Notes: a model not told the origin generated them from the sequence alone. A stretch of DNA of 32,992 bases from an uncultured beta proteobacterium (GCA_903951445.1 CAJBBZ010000203.1:1-32992); one strand, 5' to 3'. Positions 7,979-16,963 are shown, numbered from the stretch's first letter. Numbers and translations: made by a program.

Positions 7979-8773
7979 TTAGTTCTTGATGGTGCCCAGC
8001 ACTACGGCGTGCAGGTCATTGCCAAAGGTGCGCACTTCGTCCATGACGGCTTTGTTGCGGCGCACCAGCCAGTTGTAAGCCAGCACCGCAGGCACGGCCA
8101 CGGCCAGGCCAATAGCCGTCATGATCAGGGCCTCGCCCACGGGGCCGGCCACCTTGTCGATAGAGGCTTGACCGGAGATGCCGATGGCGGTGAGGGCGTG
8201 GTAAATGCCCCAGACCGTGCCAAACAAGCCGACAAAGGGGGAGGTAGAACCCACGGTGGCCAGAAAGGCCAGGCCGTTTTGCGTGTTGCTCTGCACCCGG
8301 TCCACTGCCCGCTGGATGGCCATGGCGATCCAGTCATTGAGCGGAATATGGCCCATCAGGCCGTGGTGCTTGTTGACCGCCGTGCCAGCGGCATCAGCCA
8401 AGAAGCGGAAAGGGCTCTCTTGCGACAGCGCTGCGGTGCCTTCGGCTACCGTCTTAGCGCTCCAAAAGGCTTGGGCGTCTTTGGCCTGGCGGCCCATTTT
8501 GCTTTGCTCCAGTACCTTGACAATCATGATGTACCAGCTACCCATGCTCATGATGAGGAGCAGCAGCAAGACTACTTTGGTTACCAGGTCTGAACTCGCC
8601 CACAGGGCTTCCAGGCCATAGGGGTTGGAGGTGGCGACCGCAGCTACCGCGGCTACTGCTGTGGTGGCAGGAGCGTCAGTTTGCGCTATCGCTTGCACGG
8701 AGCCCAAAAGCGCCGCCAAAACAAAGCCGGCGCTGGCGCAGGCGTATCGAACTTTCTTGACTTCAAATTTCAT
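7979..8773 (-). CDS. exbB: ExbB proton-channel subunit, long form with N-terminal signal-like segment
   Basis: A 264-residue MotA/TolQ/ExbB-family protein that forms the channel with ExbD to power TonB. An N-terminal hydrophobic segment (about 12-30, ending in AIAQ) resembles a signal peptide, followed by an Ala/Val-rich periplasmic stretch and then three membrane helices (about 62-83, 165-190, 208-232). The segment GLAFLATVGSTSPFVGLFGTVWGIYHAL and the EALIMTAIGLAVAVPAVLAYN helix are typical. This extended form is common in ExbB proteins of other proteobacteria and longer at the N terminus than E. coli ExbB. AAGGA precedes the ATG. It is the first gene of the operon and diverges from the TonB-dependent receptor. 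Confidence 0.93.
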   Translation of the reverse strand: MKFEVKKVRYACASAGFVLAALLGSVQAIAQTDAPATTAVAAVAAVATSNPYGLEALWASSDLVTKVVLLLLLIMSMGSWYIMIVKVLEQSKMGRQAKDAQAFWSAKTVAEGTAALSQESPFRFLADAAGTAVNKHHGLMGHIPLNDWIAMAIQRAVDRVQSNTQNGLAFLATVGSTSPFVGLFGTVWGIYHALTAIGISGQASIDKVAGPVGEALIMTAIGLAVAVPAVLAYNWLVRRNKAVMDEVRTFGNDLHAVVLGTIKN

Positions 8774-8973
8774 TTTCCGAATCCTTGCGTGGTAAAGGCT
8801 ATCTAACCGAGAGTCTCGACCGATAAGCCATCAGACTTTGGGGCACGTATGCTCTACTCTTTAATCTAAGTTTACATGCTATCGATCGTTGCCATTATGA
8901 AAACAAACTCTAGCAGGCGATCACCTTTGCGAGGTGGCTCTAAGGGTAAAAAACTTACTTCGAACCGGTAATT

Positions 8974-8986
8974 AGTCGACACGACT
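8974..8986. promoter_or_regulatory. Palindrome AGTCG-ACA-CGACT, candidate operator
   Basis: A perfect inverted repeat of 5+3+5 bases in the exbB/receptor gap, nested within the larger GGTAATT/AATTACC inverted pair. It is short, so the operator assignment is only a suggestion; the regulator is unknown. Confidence 0.3.
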
Positions 8987-9052
8987 GCGGCAAAAAATTA
9001 CCCATAATTTCATCTGTAATTACTGCTAAAAGGCGACTTAAATTCAATTTCT

Positions 9053-9079
9053 AGTGGTAAACCCTCAATTCACAGTGGT
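9053..9079. repeat. AGTGGT direct repeats spaced by 21 bp
   Basis: AGTGGTAAAC at 9053 and AGTGGTTAC at 9074, start to start 21 bp, that is, two helical turns on the same face. Such spacing is typical of paired binding of a transcription factor. The sequence identity is short, so chance is possible. Confidence 0.3.
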
Positions 9080-9126
9080 TACTTCTTGGTAGTATATAGG
9101 CCAGCAGCAAATTCAATTAGCCGCCC

Positions 9127-9145
9127 TTAGTATATTTAATACTAA
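9127..9145. promoter_or_regulatory. TTAGTAT-N5-ATACTAA palindrome before the receptor gene
   Basis: A perfect 7-bp inverted repeat with a 5-base spacer, 31 bp upstream of the receptor start. It could be an operator overlapping the promoter, or a hairpin near the mRNA 5' end. A TATAAT at 9157-9162 follows, but it lies too close to the ATG to be an ordinary -10. Confidence 0.35.
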
Positions 9146-9175
9146 AAAAATGTTTTTATAATCGTTGGAGAATAT

Positions 9176-12100
9176 ATGCGAAATGGTAATAATTTCAAGA
9201 CTTCCCTAAAGCTTGGGGTGCTAGCCCTTGCGGTCTCGGTTGTCGCTAACTCTTATGCGCAGTCCAATACAACCGGCAATCTTGCGGGTAAGGCTATGGC
9301 GGGCGCCACTATCAGTCTGACTAATTTGGACTCGGGTGCCCAGCGTGTCCTGCTTGCAGATGACAAGGGTCACTTTAGCGCTGCATCATTGGCTACGGGC
9401 GTCTACAAGGTAGAGGTTTCCAAGGGTGGTTCGAGCTTAGGTGTGCAGACAGTTGAAATTAAGTTAGGCCAAGGCGCAGAAATAAGCTTTGCAGAAGCCA
9501 GTTTGGAAGCGGTCCAAATTACCGGTGCTGCTACCTTCAAACGTCAAATTGATACCAGCGCTTCAGGAACCACAACCACCTTTACTTCGAGTGAGTTGGC
9601 CTTGTTGCCAGTTGGGACCGGGCTGGGCTCCGTCATTCAGTTGGCTCCCAACACGACGAAGGGCGATAGCCGCTACGGCGGCTCAAGCGCCCCATCGTTC
9701 GGTGGCGCGGGCGCTTCCGAGAATGCTTACTACCTCAACGGTTTCCCCATTACCAACCTGTATGTGCAAACAGGTTGGACCCAGCCGCCCTCATTGTCCA
9801 TCGCGCAGACCCAAATTTTGACCGGTGGATATGGCGCTGAATTTGGTCGCTCCACCGGTGGTGTGGTCAATATGGTGTCCAAAAGAGGCACGAATGACTA
9901 TGTGTTTGGTGTTGGCGCCACTGTTTCGCCCGCTGGATGGCGGGCGCGGGAGGTCGATAGCTACTACCCCGTTACCGGCGATTCGCACAATACGGCCACG
10001 GACGGTAAGTTAAGGGTTTTCAACGGTCAAAACACACTTGATGCGTCTACCCAGACCATGTATATCGGCGGCCCCCTGTTGAAGGACAAGTTGTTCGGTT
10101 ATTTTGCCTATGAATCAGTGGATTCGAAGTACGGTTATGTCGGCAATTCTGCAACCTCATCGGCAAAGACAACCGGTTGGACCGACCTGAGCACCAGCGA
10201 GCCGCGCTACTTGGCTAAGCTGGATTGGAATATCACCGACGACCACTCCCTCGAATACACCAAACTCAATACCCAAGTAACCCGTAAGTATGAGTATTCC
10301 GGGTTTGATTACACCGGATTCAGCCGTTTCGGTAGCGTACTGAGTGGGACGACGGACGTTAATTGGAATAGTCCGGCGGGTTACACCGCCATGTATGCGC
10401 CTGGCGGCGGAGAAATTGATATTGTTAAGTACACCGGTCATTTTGGTGACGCATTGACCTTGCAGCTGCTGGGTGGAACTAGCGTACGAAATATGTCGCA
10501 ATCACCTATGGGGTACAACCCCGCGCTTGCCCAGGTATCTTCGGGGCCAGCAACCGAATATGCACCATTTTTAAACGGTCTTACTGGCTATCCTCAACCT
10601 CAAAAAATCTCATCGCCTCTGTTAGCGACTGGCGCCAATGATAAGTTGACGCACTACCGTGCGGATCTGGAGTGGGTAGCTAATCAAGAGCACACTTTCC
10701 GGGTGGGTCTTGACCGTAATAATGTTTCTGCCGTTAATGGAACCAGTCAGGCTGGTGGGAAAAGATATTCCTATGGTTACAAAGCGACTACGGGTACATT
10801 AATAAATAAATTTAATACTAGTACGCTTGCATCCGTTACGGGTAATGCGGCTGCGCAGGCGGGTTACTATGTGACTGAAATTGATATTTCTGGCGCATCA
10901 ACGCCTTCTACGATTCAAAGCGCGCAGTACATTGAAGATAGGTGGTCCGTCAATGACCGCTTGCAACTGACTTTGGGTGTGCGCAACGAAGGCTTTGATA
11001 ACCGCAACGGAGACGGTATCTCGTTTATGAACCTGCCAACCCAGATCGCGCCCCGCGTCGGCGCGGCATGGGACGTCAATGGCGACGGCAGCATGAAGGT
11101 ATTTGGCACAGCGGGTCGCTACCACCTGCCGGTGCCAACCTCAGTGGCGGTGCGCCAATTGGGTAATTCGCTTTACACGAAACAGGAATTCGCTTATTCC
11201 GGTGTGGCTGCCGACGGCCGCCCTACCGGTCTTACGGCCCTGAGTCCGGTGTATTCGTCTAATAATGAACTCGGTCAGGCCAAGAACCCAGCGGATTATG
11301 TGAATCTGGAGCTCAAGGCTAATTCTCAAGACGAGTTCGCGATTGGATTAGAGAAAGCGCTATCGAAGTCGCTTAACGTTGGTGCACGGTTTACCTACCG
11401 GACCATGGGCTCTACGATTGATGATGTGTGTGATGGCAGGGGCTTGTTGAACTACGCGATCCGTAACGGACTGCCTACTGAGAAGGCTGGAGCTGATACC
11501 AATTGCCGTCTGTTTAATCCTGGTGAAGATAACTTATTCCAATTTGATTTTGGTGATGGCAAAGGACCGATCAAAGCTAAGGTTACCAATGCGGACATGG
11601 GCAATTTCCCGAAGGTGGAAAGAACCTATACGGCGGTGGATGTTTTCGCGGAGCACCCATTTGATGGCACTTGGTACGGAAAAATTAACTATACCTGGTC
11701 CAGGAACGCTGGCAATATGGAAGGCCAGTTGAATTCCGATTGGGGTCAGGCTGATGTTGCGGCCACCATGGCATGGGACTTCCCCGAAATAATGGCGAAC
11801 GCAAATGGTCGCCTGCCGAACGACCGTACCCACCAGATTAAAGCCTATGGTTATCTCCAAATGACGCCTGAGGTGGGTATGGGGGCGAATGTGAATTTAG
11901 AATCTGGCCGCCCGCTGAATTGCATAGGTAATCCTCCTGACCCAGCAATGGACCCACTGGGCTATGGCGCCGTGTTTTTTGCTTGTAAGGGTGTACCCGC
12001 TGTTCGTGGAACTATGGGGGAATTACCTTGGGGGGCCACACTTGATCTCAACTTGATATACAAGCCCGAAGCATTTAAAGGTTTAACCCTCAAATTGGAT

Positions 12101-12256
12101 GTGTTTAATATTTTCGACAAGCAAGCCGTTGTGAGGCAGTATGAGTACCGCGAAGGTGATGGAGACAGCGTCACGATTCTTCCAGCTTACGGCATGTATT
12201 ACTATGGTGCGCCTCGTAGCGCCAAGTTGTCAGTGAACTACGATTACAAGTTTTAA
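9176..12256 (+). CDS. Oar-like TonB-dependent outer-membrane receptor with carboxypeptidase regulatory domain
   Basis: A 1026-residue outer-membrane receptor that uses TonB energy to import a ligand. A signal peptide (residues 1-28, SYA|Q) is followed by a carboxypeptidase-regulatory-like Ig domain (about 30-107), a TonB-box-like EAVQITG (111-117), a plug (about 125-240) containing YYLNGFPITNLY and GAEFGRSTGGVVNMVSKRGTN, and a large beta-barrel ending in a C-terminal Phe (NYDYKF), the usual outer-membrane assembly signal. Barrel segments such as GRPLNC and LPWGATLDLNLIYKPE are typical of the Oar family, seen often in Xanthomonadaceae and Myxococcus. Related SusC/RagA-type receptors with this domain import peptides or glycans. 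It diverges from exbBDD-tonB and precedes oppABCDF. The base composition is more AT-rich than in the neighbours. The ligand is not established. Confidence 0.93.
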   Translation: MRNGNNFKTSLKLGVLALAVSVVANSYAQSNTTGNLAGKAMAGATISLTNLDSGAQRVLLADDKGHFSAASLATGVYKVEVSKGGSSLGVQTVEIKLGQGAEISFAEASLEAVQITGAATFKRQIDTSASGTTTTFTSSELALLPVGTGLGSVIQLAPNTTKGDSRYGGSSAPSFGGAGASENAYYLNGFPITNLYVQTGWTQPPSLSIAQTQILTGGYGAEFGRSTGGVVNMVSKRGTNDYVFGVGATVSPAGWRAREVDSYYPVTGDSHNTATDGKLRVFNGQNTLDASTQTMYIGGPLLKDKLFGYFAYESVDSKYGYVGNSATSSAKTTGWTDLSTSEPRYLAKLDWNITDDHSLEYTKLNTQVTRKYEYSGFDYTGFSRFGSVLSGTTDVNWNSPAGYTAMYAPGGGEIDIVKYTGHFGDALTLQLLGGTSVRNMSQSPMGYNPALAQVSSGPATEYAPFLNGLTGYPQPQKISSPLLATGANDKLTHYRADLEWVANQEHTFRVGLDRNNVSAVNGTSQAGGKRYSYGYKATTGTLINKFNTSTLASVTGNAAAQAGYYVTEIDISGASTPSTIQSAQYIEDRWSVNDRLQLTLGVRNEGFDNRNGDGISFMNLPTQIAPRVGAAWDVNGDGSMKVFGTAGRYHLPVPTSVAVRQLGNSLYTKQEFAYSGVAADGRPTGLTALSPVYSSNNELGQAKNPADYVNLELKANSQDEFAIGLEKALSKSLNVGARFTYRTMGSTIDDVCDGRGLLNYAIRNGLPTEKAGADTNCRLFNPGEDNLFQFDFGDGKGPIKAKVTNADMGNFPKVERTYTAVDVFAEHPFDGTWYGKINYTWSRNAGNMEGQLNSDWGQADVAATMAWDFPEIMANANGRLPNDRTHQIKAYGYLQMTPEVGMGANVNLESGRPLNCIGNPPDPAMDPLGYGAVFFACKGVPAVRGTMGELPWGATLDLNLIYKPEAFKGLTLKLDVFNIFDKQAVVRQYEYREGDGDSVTILPAYGMYYYGAPRSAKLSVNYDYKF

Positions 12257-12280
12257 ACAAATACTTGTAGGATAAAAAAT

Positions 12281-12308
12281 GCCGCACCTTTTGGTGCGGC
12301 TTTTTTTT
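12281..12308 (+). terminator. Rho-independent terminator of the receptor gene
   Basis: The perfect 8-bp stem GCCGCACC/GGTGCGGC with a TTTT loop is followed by eight T and preceded by six A. It ends the receptor transcript and separates it from oppA, so oppABCDF must have its own promoter. Confidence 0.92.
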
Positions 12309-12449
12309 AGCTGTCTGGAAAGACATTGGAGCGCAATAACTGCGCCCCTCGGCGATTGCGGCTGCGTATCGTAGGCAGTTCGCGGCATGATGCTAATGGT
12401 TTACCCGATCATGTAGTCATGTACAGGTAGCGGACAATAAGCCACCATT

Positions 12450-12478
12450 TTGCTATTCGGTTTATCGAAACATTTAAT
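12450..12478 (+). promoter_or_regulatory. Possible sigma70 promoter of oppABCDF
   Basis: TTGCTA and TTTAAT with exactly 17 bp between. Transcription would start only about 10 bases before the oppA ATG, giving an unusually short leader that would lose most of the GGGG ribosome-binding sequence. The assignment is therefore tentative. Confidence 0.3.
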
Positions 12479-12493
12479 GTATCTGGGGTTCAT

Positions 12494-14107
12494 ATGATGA
12501 AATTATTGACGTTTAGGTTTGTTCTAGCGCTTACAGGCGCTTTTGTTGCTCCCGGCCTGTGGGCGGCGCAAGTTCCCAAAGGTGTGGAACTTGCCGCAAA
12601 GCAAGAGCTGATCCGCAGTAACGGTGCTGAACCTGAAACCCTGGATCCGGCGCTGGCCGAATCGGTGGGGGCGAACCAGATTACCCGTGATTTGTTTGAA
12701 GGCCTGACCGCCACCACCACCAGTGGGCAGACGGTCCCCGGCGTTGCGGCATCCTGGAAGCAGACCAATCCCACCACTTGGGTTTTCACCCTTAGGAAGG
12801 ATGCCAAGTTTTCCAATGGCGACCCGATCAGCGCGGAAGACTTTGTCTACGGCTGGCGCCGCTACCTGGACCCTAAAACAGCCTCACCTTATGCCACTAC
12901 GCTGGCACCCTTTATCCTCAATGGCATGGAAGTGGCCGAGGGGAAGATGCCGCTTACCGATTTGGGTATCAAAGCCCTGAGCAAAGACCAACTGGAAGTG
13001 AAGACGCCGTTTCCGGTGGCATTTTTGCTCGACCTGCTTTCGAACACCCAGTTTGCGCCCATCAACAAAGCGGTGATCGATAAATTTGGCAAAGACTGGA
13101 CCAAGCCCGGCAATATGGTGGGCAATGGCGCTTACGTGATGAAGGAGTGGCGGGTCAATAGCGCGGTGGTACTCGAGAAAAACCCGCAATATTGGGACGC
13201 AAAGTCCGTACAACTGAACAAAGTCAGCTATCTGCCTATTGAGGATAGTAACGCGGACGTCAAGATGTTTCAGACTGGCGAAACAGACTATGCCTACGTA
13301 TTGCCGCCCGGCTCTTACGAGCAATTTAAAAAGAGCCATCCGGCGGACATCAAAAACGGACCCATGCTGGGTTTGCGCTTTTATGCGCTGAACAATAAAG
13401 ACCCCTTGCTCAAAGACGTGCGCGTGCGCAAAGCGCTCTCCATGGTGATTGACCGTGACACCCTGGCCAGCAAAGTGACTGCAGACGGACAGATTCCTGC
13501 TTACGGGGTGATCGTTAAGGGGATCAGTGGCGCGGATGTCACCGCGTATGACTGGGCTGCTTGGCCTATGGAAAAGCGTGTCGAAGAAGCCAAGAAGTTA
13601 ATGGCTGCCGCAGGTGTCAAACCCGGCACCAAGATCAATTTCACCTACAACACCGACCAGTACCACAAAAAAATGGCCATATTTGCGGCCTCGGAATGGA
13701 AAACCAAGCTCGGCCTGGAAACTGAGATGGAGAACATGGAGTTCAAGGTACTGCTCAAAAAGCGGCACGATGGTGAGTTCCAGATTGCCCGACATGGCTG
13801 GGTGGGTGACTATAACGACGCCACCACTTTTTTAACCTTGGTGCAATGCGACTCGGATGCCAATGACAATAAAAATTGCAACCGCAAGGCGGAAGATTTA
13901 ATCAATCAAGGCAATCAGGCGCTAGACCCTGCCAAGCGCAAAGCCTTGCTGACCAGCGCCGCTAAATTGGTCATGGAGGACTACCCCATGATTCCGCTCT
14001 TGCAATACACCTTGCCGCGCTTGGTCAAGTCCTACGTGGGGGGCTACTTTGAGAGCAACCCCATGGACCGCTTCCGCAGCAAAGACTTGTACATCATCAA
14101 ACACTGA
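12494..14107 (+). CDS. oppA: Oligopeptide ABC transporter, periplasmic binding protein OppA
   Basis: A 537-residue solute-binding protein of family 5 that binds peptides in the periplasm and delivers them to OppBC. A Sec signal peptide spans residues 1 to about 24 (LWA|A) with no lipobox. The mature start QVPKGVELAAKQELIRSNGAEPETLDP closely follows the pattern of E. coli OppA, as do WVFTLRKDAKFSNGDPISAEDFVYGWRR and YPMIPLLQY. Two ATG codons in tandem (12494 and 12497) are both possible starts. It is the first gene of a five-gene operon with oppB 27 bp downstream. A dipeptide-, murein-peptide- or oligopeptide preference cannot be read from the sequence, but overall it resembles the oligopeptide branch. 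Confidence 0.95.
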   Translation: MMKLLTFRFVLALTGAFVAPGLWAAQVPKGVELAAKQELIRSNGAEPETLDPALAESVGANQITRDLFEGLTATTTSGQTVPGVAASWKQTNPTTWVFTLRKDAKFSNGDPISAEDFVYGWRRYLDPKTASPYATTLAPFILNGMEVAEGKMPLTDLGIKALSKDQLEVKTPFPVAFLLDLLSNTQFAPINKAVIDKFGKDWTKPGNMVGNGAYVMKEWRVNSAVVLEKNPQYWDAKSVQLNKVSYLPIEDSNADVKMFQTGETDYAYVLPPGSYEQFKKSHPADIKNGPMLGLRFYALNNKDPLLKDVRVRKALSMVIDRDTLASKVTADGQIPAYGVIVKGISGADVTAYDWAAWPMEKRVEEAKKLMAAAGVKPGTKINFTYNTDQYHKKMAIFAASEWKTKLGLETEMENMEFKVLLKKRHDGEFQIARHGWVGDYNDATTFLTLVQCDSDANDNKNCNRKAEDLINQGNQALDPAKRKALLTSAAKLVMEDYPMIPLLQYTLPRLVKSYVGGYFESNPMDRFRSKDLYIIKH

Positions 14108-14134
14108 TGCACTAGGGGCCTGCGGGCCAATCGC

Positions 14135-15055
14135 ATGTGGAAATACACTTTGCGTCGCATACTTGCGACGCTGCCGACATTGCTCACTGTGATTACGGTG
14201 TGCTACCTCATGCTGCACCTGACTCCGGGTGGGCCGTTTGACAGCGAACGCAAAGTGTCCGCCGCCGTGCTCGCCAATTTGCAAGCCAAATACCACCTCG
14301 ACCTTCCGCTTTGGCAGCAGTATCTGTATTACCTCAATAATTTGCTCCACGGTGATCTGGGTGCATCGTTTCGGTATGCGGACTGGTCGGTCAATGACTT
14401 GGTTGCCAAGGCATTACCGGTGTCTCTTTTGATCGGCGGTTTAGCGATGCTGATTGCCGTTCTTGCTGGCGTGGCGCTGGGCATTTGGGCGGCGCTGCGG
14501 CAAAACAGTTGGTTGGACCATGCGCTCATGATTTTTTGCAATATTGGCGGTTCCGTGCCGTCTTTTGTGATTGGTCCCCTGCTCGTGACGGTGTTTGCAC
14601 TCTGGCTGAAATGGCTGCCATCGGGGGGCTGGAATGAGGGCCAATGGCGCTTTGTCGTTCTGCCCGTAGCCTTGCTGGCGGTGATCAATCTTTCAACCGT
14701 AGGCCGGGTCATGCGCGGCAGTTTGATCGAGGTGCTCAGTTCCAACTTTATTTTGGCGGCACGGGCCAAAGGCTTGCCCATGTCCACCATCGTGCTGCGC
14801 CATGCTTTGCGGCCTGCTTTGATTCCCGTGGTCTCGGTGCTCGGGCCCTTGGCGATTTCATCCATTACCGCTGCGGTTGTGACCGAGACTTGGTTTTCGC
14901 TGCCGGGTTTGGGCAAGCTTATCGTGAATGGCGCGTCTAATCGCGACTACACCCTGGTGCTGGGCCTGGTGGTGCTGGTCACTTTTGTGGCGGTGTTGCT
15001 CAATTTACTGGTTGATCTGGCTTATGCCTTACTCGATCCCAAAATCCGCTACTGA
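14135..15055 (+). CDS. oppB: Oligopeptide ABC transporter permease OppB
   Basis: A 306-residue inner-membrane permease (about six helices) of the DppB/OppB family, which forms the peptide channel with OppC. The N terminus MWKYTLRRILATLPTLL and the HLTPGGPFD segment are typical. The ATPase-contacting EAA loop is in EVLSSNFILAARAKGLPMS, and the C terminus ends with LLNLLVDLAYALLDPKIRY. The start ATG at 14135 lies 27 bp after oppA with only a weak ribosome-binding sequence. It overlaps oppC by 32 bp. Confidence 0.95.
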   Translation: MWKYTLRRILATLPTLLTVITVCYLMLHLTPGGPFDSERKVSAAVLANLQAKYHLDLPLWQQYLYYLNNLLHGDLGASFRYADWSVNDLVAKALPVSLLIGGLAMLIAVLAGVALGIWAALRQNSWLDHALMIFCNIGGSVPSFVIGPLLVTVFALWLKWLPSGGWNEGQWRFVVLPVALLAVINLSTVGRVMRGSLIEVLSSNFILAARAKGLPMSTIVLRHALRPALIPVVSVLGPLAISSITAAVVTETWFSLPGLGKLIVNGASNRDYTLVLGLVVLVTFVAVLLNLLVDLAYALLDPKIRY

Positions 15056-15914
15056 GATAGCGCCGGCCGCGCGCAGTCCGTGGTTGGATGCACGGCAGCG
15101 CTTTATGCGTAATCGGGCTGCGCTGGTGAGCTTGGTCATACTGATGTTGATTGCCCTGGTCTGCCTGGTGGGTCCGTGGTTATCGCCCCACGCGTATGAC
15201 GATACCGATTGGAACCAGATGGGCATTGGGCCGACTTGGGACCATTGGCATCTTTTCGGTACCGATGAATTGGGCCGCGATCTCTTGGTCCGCACTTTGA
15301 TCGGTGGACGTGTATCACTCACGGTCGGCGTGTTGGCCACCTTGGTGTCGGTGTCGCTAGGGGTTGCCTGGGGCGCGGTGGCCGGTTTTGTAGGCGGGAA
15401 AGTTGATGCCTTCATGATGCGCACCGTGGATATTTTGTATGCCATCCCCTACCTCCTGATCGCCATCATGATGGTCACGATTTTGGGGCGCGATTTTTAT
15501 CTGGTCGTACTCACCATTTCCGCTTTTTCCTGGATGGATATGGCCAGGGTAGTACGGGGCCAAACCTTGTCGATTAAATCCAAGGAATACATTGAGGCGG
15601 CCCGTGCCATTGGTGTACCTACGCGGCGGATTATTTTTTCGCATGTGGTGCCCAACCTCTTGGGCATCGTCGTGATTTACACCTCCATCACCGTACCGGG
15701 CGTGATACTGACGGAGTCCGTCTTGTCCTTTTTGGGTCTTGGCGTGCAAGAACCTATGACCAGTTGGGGGGTGTTGATTCATGATGGCGCCAATGTCATG
15801 GAAAGCAGCCCCTGGATGATTTGGTTCCCGGGTGCGGCACTTACCCTGACCTTGTATTGCGCTAATTTTCTGGGTGACGGTATGCGCGATGCATTGGACC
15901 CCAAGAGCCGATGA
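15024..15914 (+). CDS. oppC: Oligopeptide ABC transporter permease OppC
   Basis: A 296-residue permease of the OppC family, the partner of OppB. The SPWLDARQRFMRNRAALVSL segment, the YDDTDW motif, the FGTDELGRDLLVRTLIGGRVSLTVG block and the ALDPKSR C terminus match E. coli OppC closely. The EAA loop is KEYIEAARAIGVPTRR. The best start is the ATG at 15024. An upstream ATG in frame (14928) would lengthen the overlap with oppB to 128 bp and gives residues unlike the family. The stop overlaps the oppD start (ATGA), so translation is probably coupled. Confidence 0.93.
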   Translation: MPYSIPKSATEIAPAARSPWLDARQRFMRNRAALVSLVILMLIALVCLVGPWLSPHAYDDTDWNQMGIGPTWDHWHLFGTDELGRDLLVRTLIGGRVSLTVGVLATLVSVSLGVAWGAVAGFVGGKVDAFMMRTVDILYAIPYLLIAIMMVTILGRDFYLVVLTISAFSWMDMARVVRGQTLSIKSKEYIEAARAIGVPTRRIIFSHVVPNLLGIVVIYTSITVPGVILTESVLSFLGLGVQEPMTSWGVLIHDGANVMESSPWMIWFPGAALTLTLYCANFLGDGMRDALDPKSR

Positions 15915-16963
15915 GTGCCTCAGACCAAGCCCCCACCGCCGCGCTGCTGCAAGTGCAAAATTTGCAAGTGCAGTTCGCCACCAACGATGGTCCGGTGTAT
16001 GCCGTCAATGGGCTTAGCTTTGCGATGCAGCGGGGGGAGACTTTGGGCATTGTGGGTGAATCCGGTTCGGGCAAATCGCAGACGGCGCTGGCCATCATGG
16101 GCTTGTTGGCGCGCAATGGGCGAGCGATCGGCAGCATTGACTACCAGGGTCGTAATTTGCTGACACTGTCGGAGCGGGAACTCAATACCGTGCGCGGCAG
16201 CCAGATTGCGATGGCCTTTCAGGACCCCATGACGGCGCTCAATCCTTACCTCACGGTAGAGCGCCAGATGACTGAAACCCTGCAATTGCACAAAGGCATG
16301 GACCGCAAGGCGGCGCGCGCCAGCGCAATTCGTATGCTCGATGCCGTCAAAATTCCCGCTGCGGCCTCGCGCATTGGTATGTACCCGCATGAGTTTTCGG
16401 GTGGCATGCGCCAGCGCGTGATGCTGGCCATGGCGCTGTTGTGTGAGCCCGCAATTTTGCTCGCCGATGAGCCCACCACCGCACTGGACGTAACCGTGCA
16501 AGCCCAGGTTTTGGCGTTGTTGCGCGAGTTGCAAAAAGACATGGGAATCGCGATTTTGCTGATTACCCATGATTTGGGCGTGATAGCCGGCTTGTGCGAT
16601 CAGGTATTGGTGATGTATGGCGGGCGCGTCATGGAGCAGGGCAGTGCGGCGCATATTTTTCACCATGCCTCGCATCCTTACACGCGCGGGCTGCTGGGGG
16701 CGATTGCGCGCATCGATGGCCAAGGCGGACCACTGCTGCCGATTCTGGGCGGCCCGCCGCAGATGGCGCAGCTGCCCAGTGGTTGCCCTTTTGCGCCGCG
16801 TTGCGCCTGGGCCGATGGCCTGTGCGATTCGCAGGTGCCTGCCTTGCAGGATATTGCGCAAGCCCAGTCTGAGCAAGCCCTGCGCCACCCTGCCAGACGT
16901 GCTTGCCATCGCCCGGTGGAGTTTCTGAGCGTAAGCCAGGGCGAAGGGGTGGCAGATGTTTAA
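15911..16963 (+). CDS. oppD: Oligopeptide ABC transporter ATPase OppD
   Basis: A 350-residue cytoplasmic ATPase, one of two unlike ATPases that power OppBC. Walker A is GESGSGKS (49-56), the Q-loop glutamine is about Q104, the ABC signature FSGGMRQR lies at 162-169, Walker B with its catalytic Glu is ILLADE (182-187), and the switch histidine is about H220. The C-terminal oligopeptide/dipeptide domain holds the cysteine set CPFAPRC, LC and ACH typical of OppD/DppD, where Fe-S binding has been reported for relatives. It overlaps oppC by 4 bp and oppF by 8 bp. Confidence 0.95.
   Translation: MSASDQAPTAALLQVQNLQVQFATNDGPVYAVNGLSFAMQRGETLGIVGESGSGKSQTALAIMGLLARNGRAIGSIDYQGRNLLTLSERELNTVRGSQIAMAFQDPMTALNPYLTVERQMTETLQLHKGMDRKAARASAIRMLDAVKIPAAASRIGMYPHEFSGGMRQRVMLAMALLCEPAILLADEPTTALDVTVQAQVLALLRELQKDMGIAILLITHDLGVIAGLCDQVLVMYGGRVMEQGSAAHIFHHASHPYTRGLLGAIARIDGQGGPLLPILGGPPQMAQLPSGCPFAPRCAWADGLCDSQVPALQDIAQAQSEQALRHPARRACHRPVEFLSVSQGEGVADV

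Larger units (their letters stand above)
8774..9175. promoter_or_regulatory. AT-rich, repeat-rich divergent regulatory region between exbB and the TonB-dependent receptor
   Basis: A 402-bp gene-free gap that must hold promoters for both the exbB operon (minus) and the receptor (plus). It is much richer in A and T than the flanking genes. I see an 11-base palindrome CGAGAGTCTCG (8808-8818), AGTCG-ACA-CGACT (8974-8986), GGTAATT...AATTACC (8967-9002), the palindrome GTAATTAC (9016-9023), AGTGGT direct repeats 21 bp apart (9053, 9074), AAATTCAATT twice (9040, 9109), and TTAGTAT...ATACTAA (9127-9145). No Fur-box match was found. GGAG precedes the receptor ATG. The transcription start is not determined. 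Confidence 0.5.

Noticed and set aside
9157-9162. TATAAT just upstream of the receptor start as a -10 box
   Set aside because: Transcription would start within the ribosome-binding sequence, and no -35 is seen at 16-18 bp.
8774-9175. Fur-box in the receptor/exbB gap
   Set aside because: No segment comes close to the 19-bp Fur consensus, so iron control is not supported by the sequence.
14928-15023. Longer start for oppC at an upstream ATG
   Set aside because: It would overlap oppB by 128 bp and add residues unlike the OppC family. The ATG at 15024 gives the expected N terminus.
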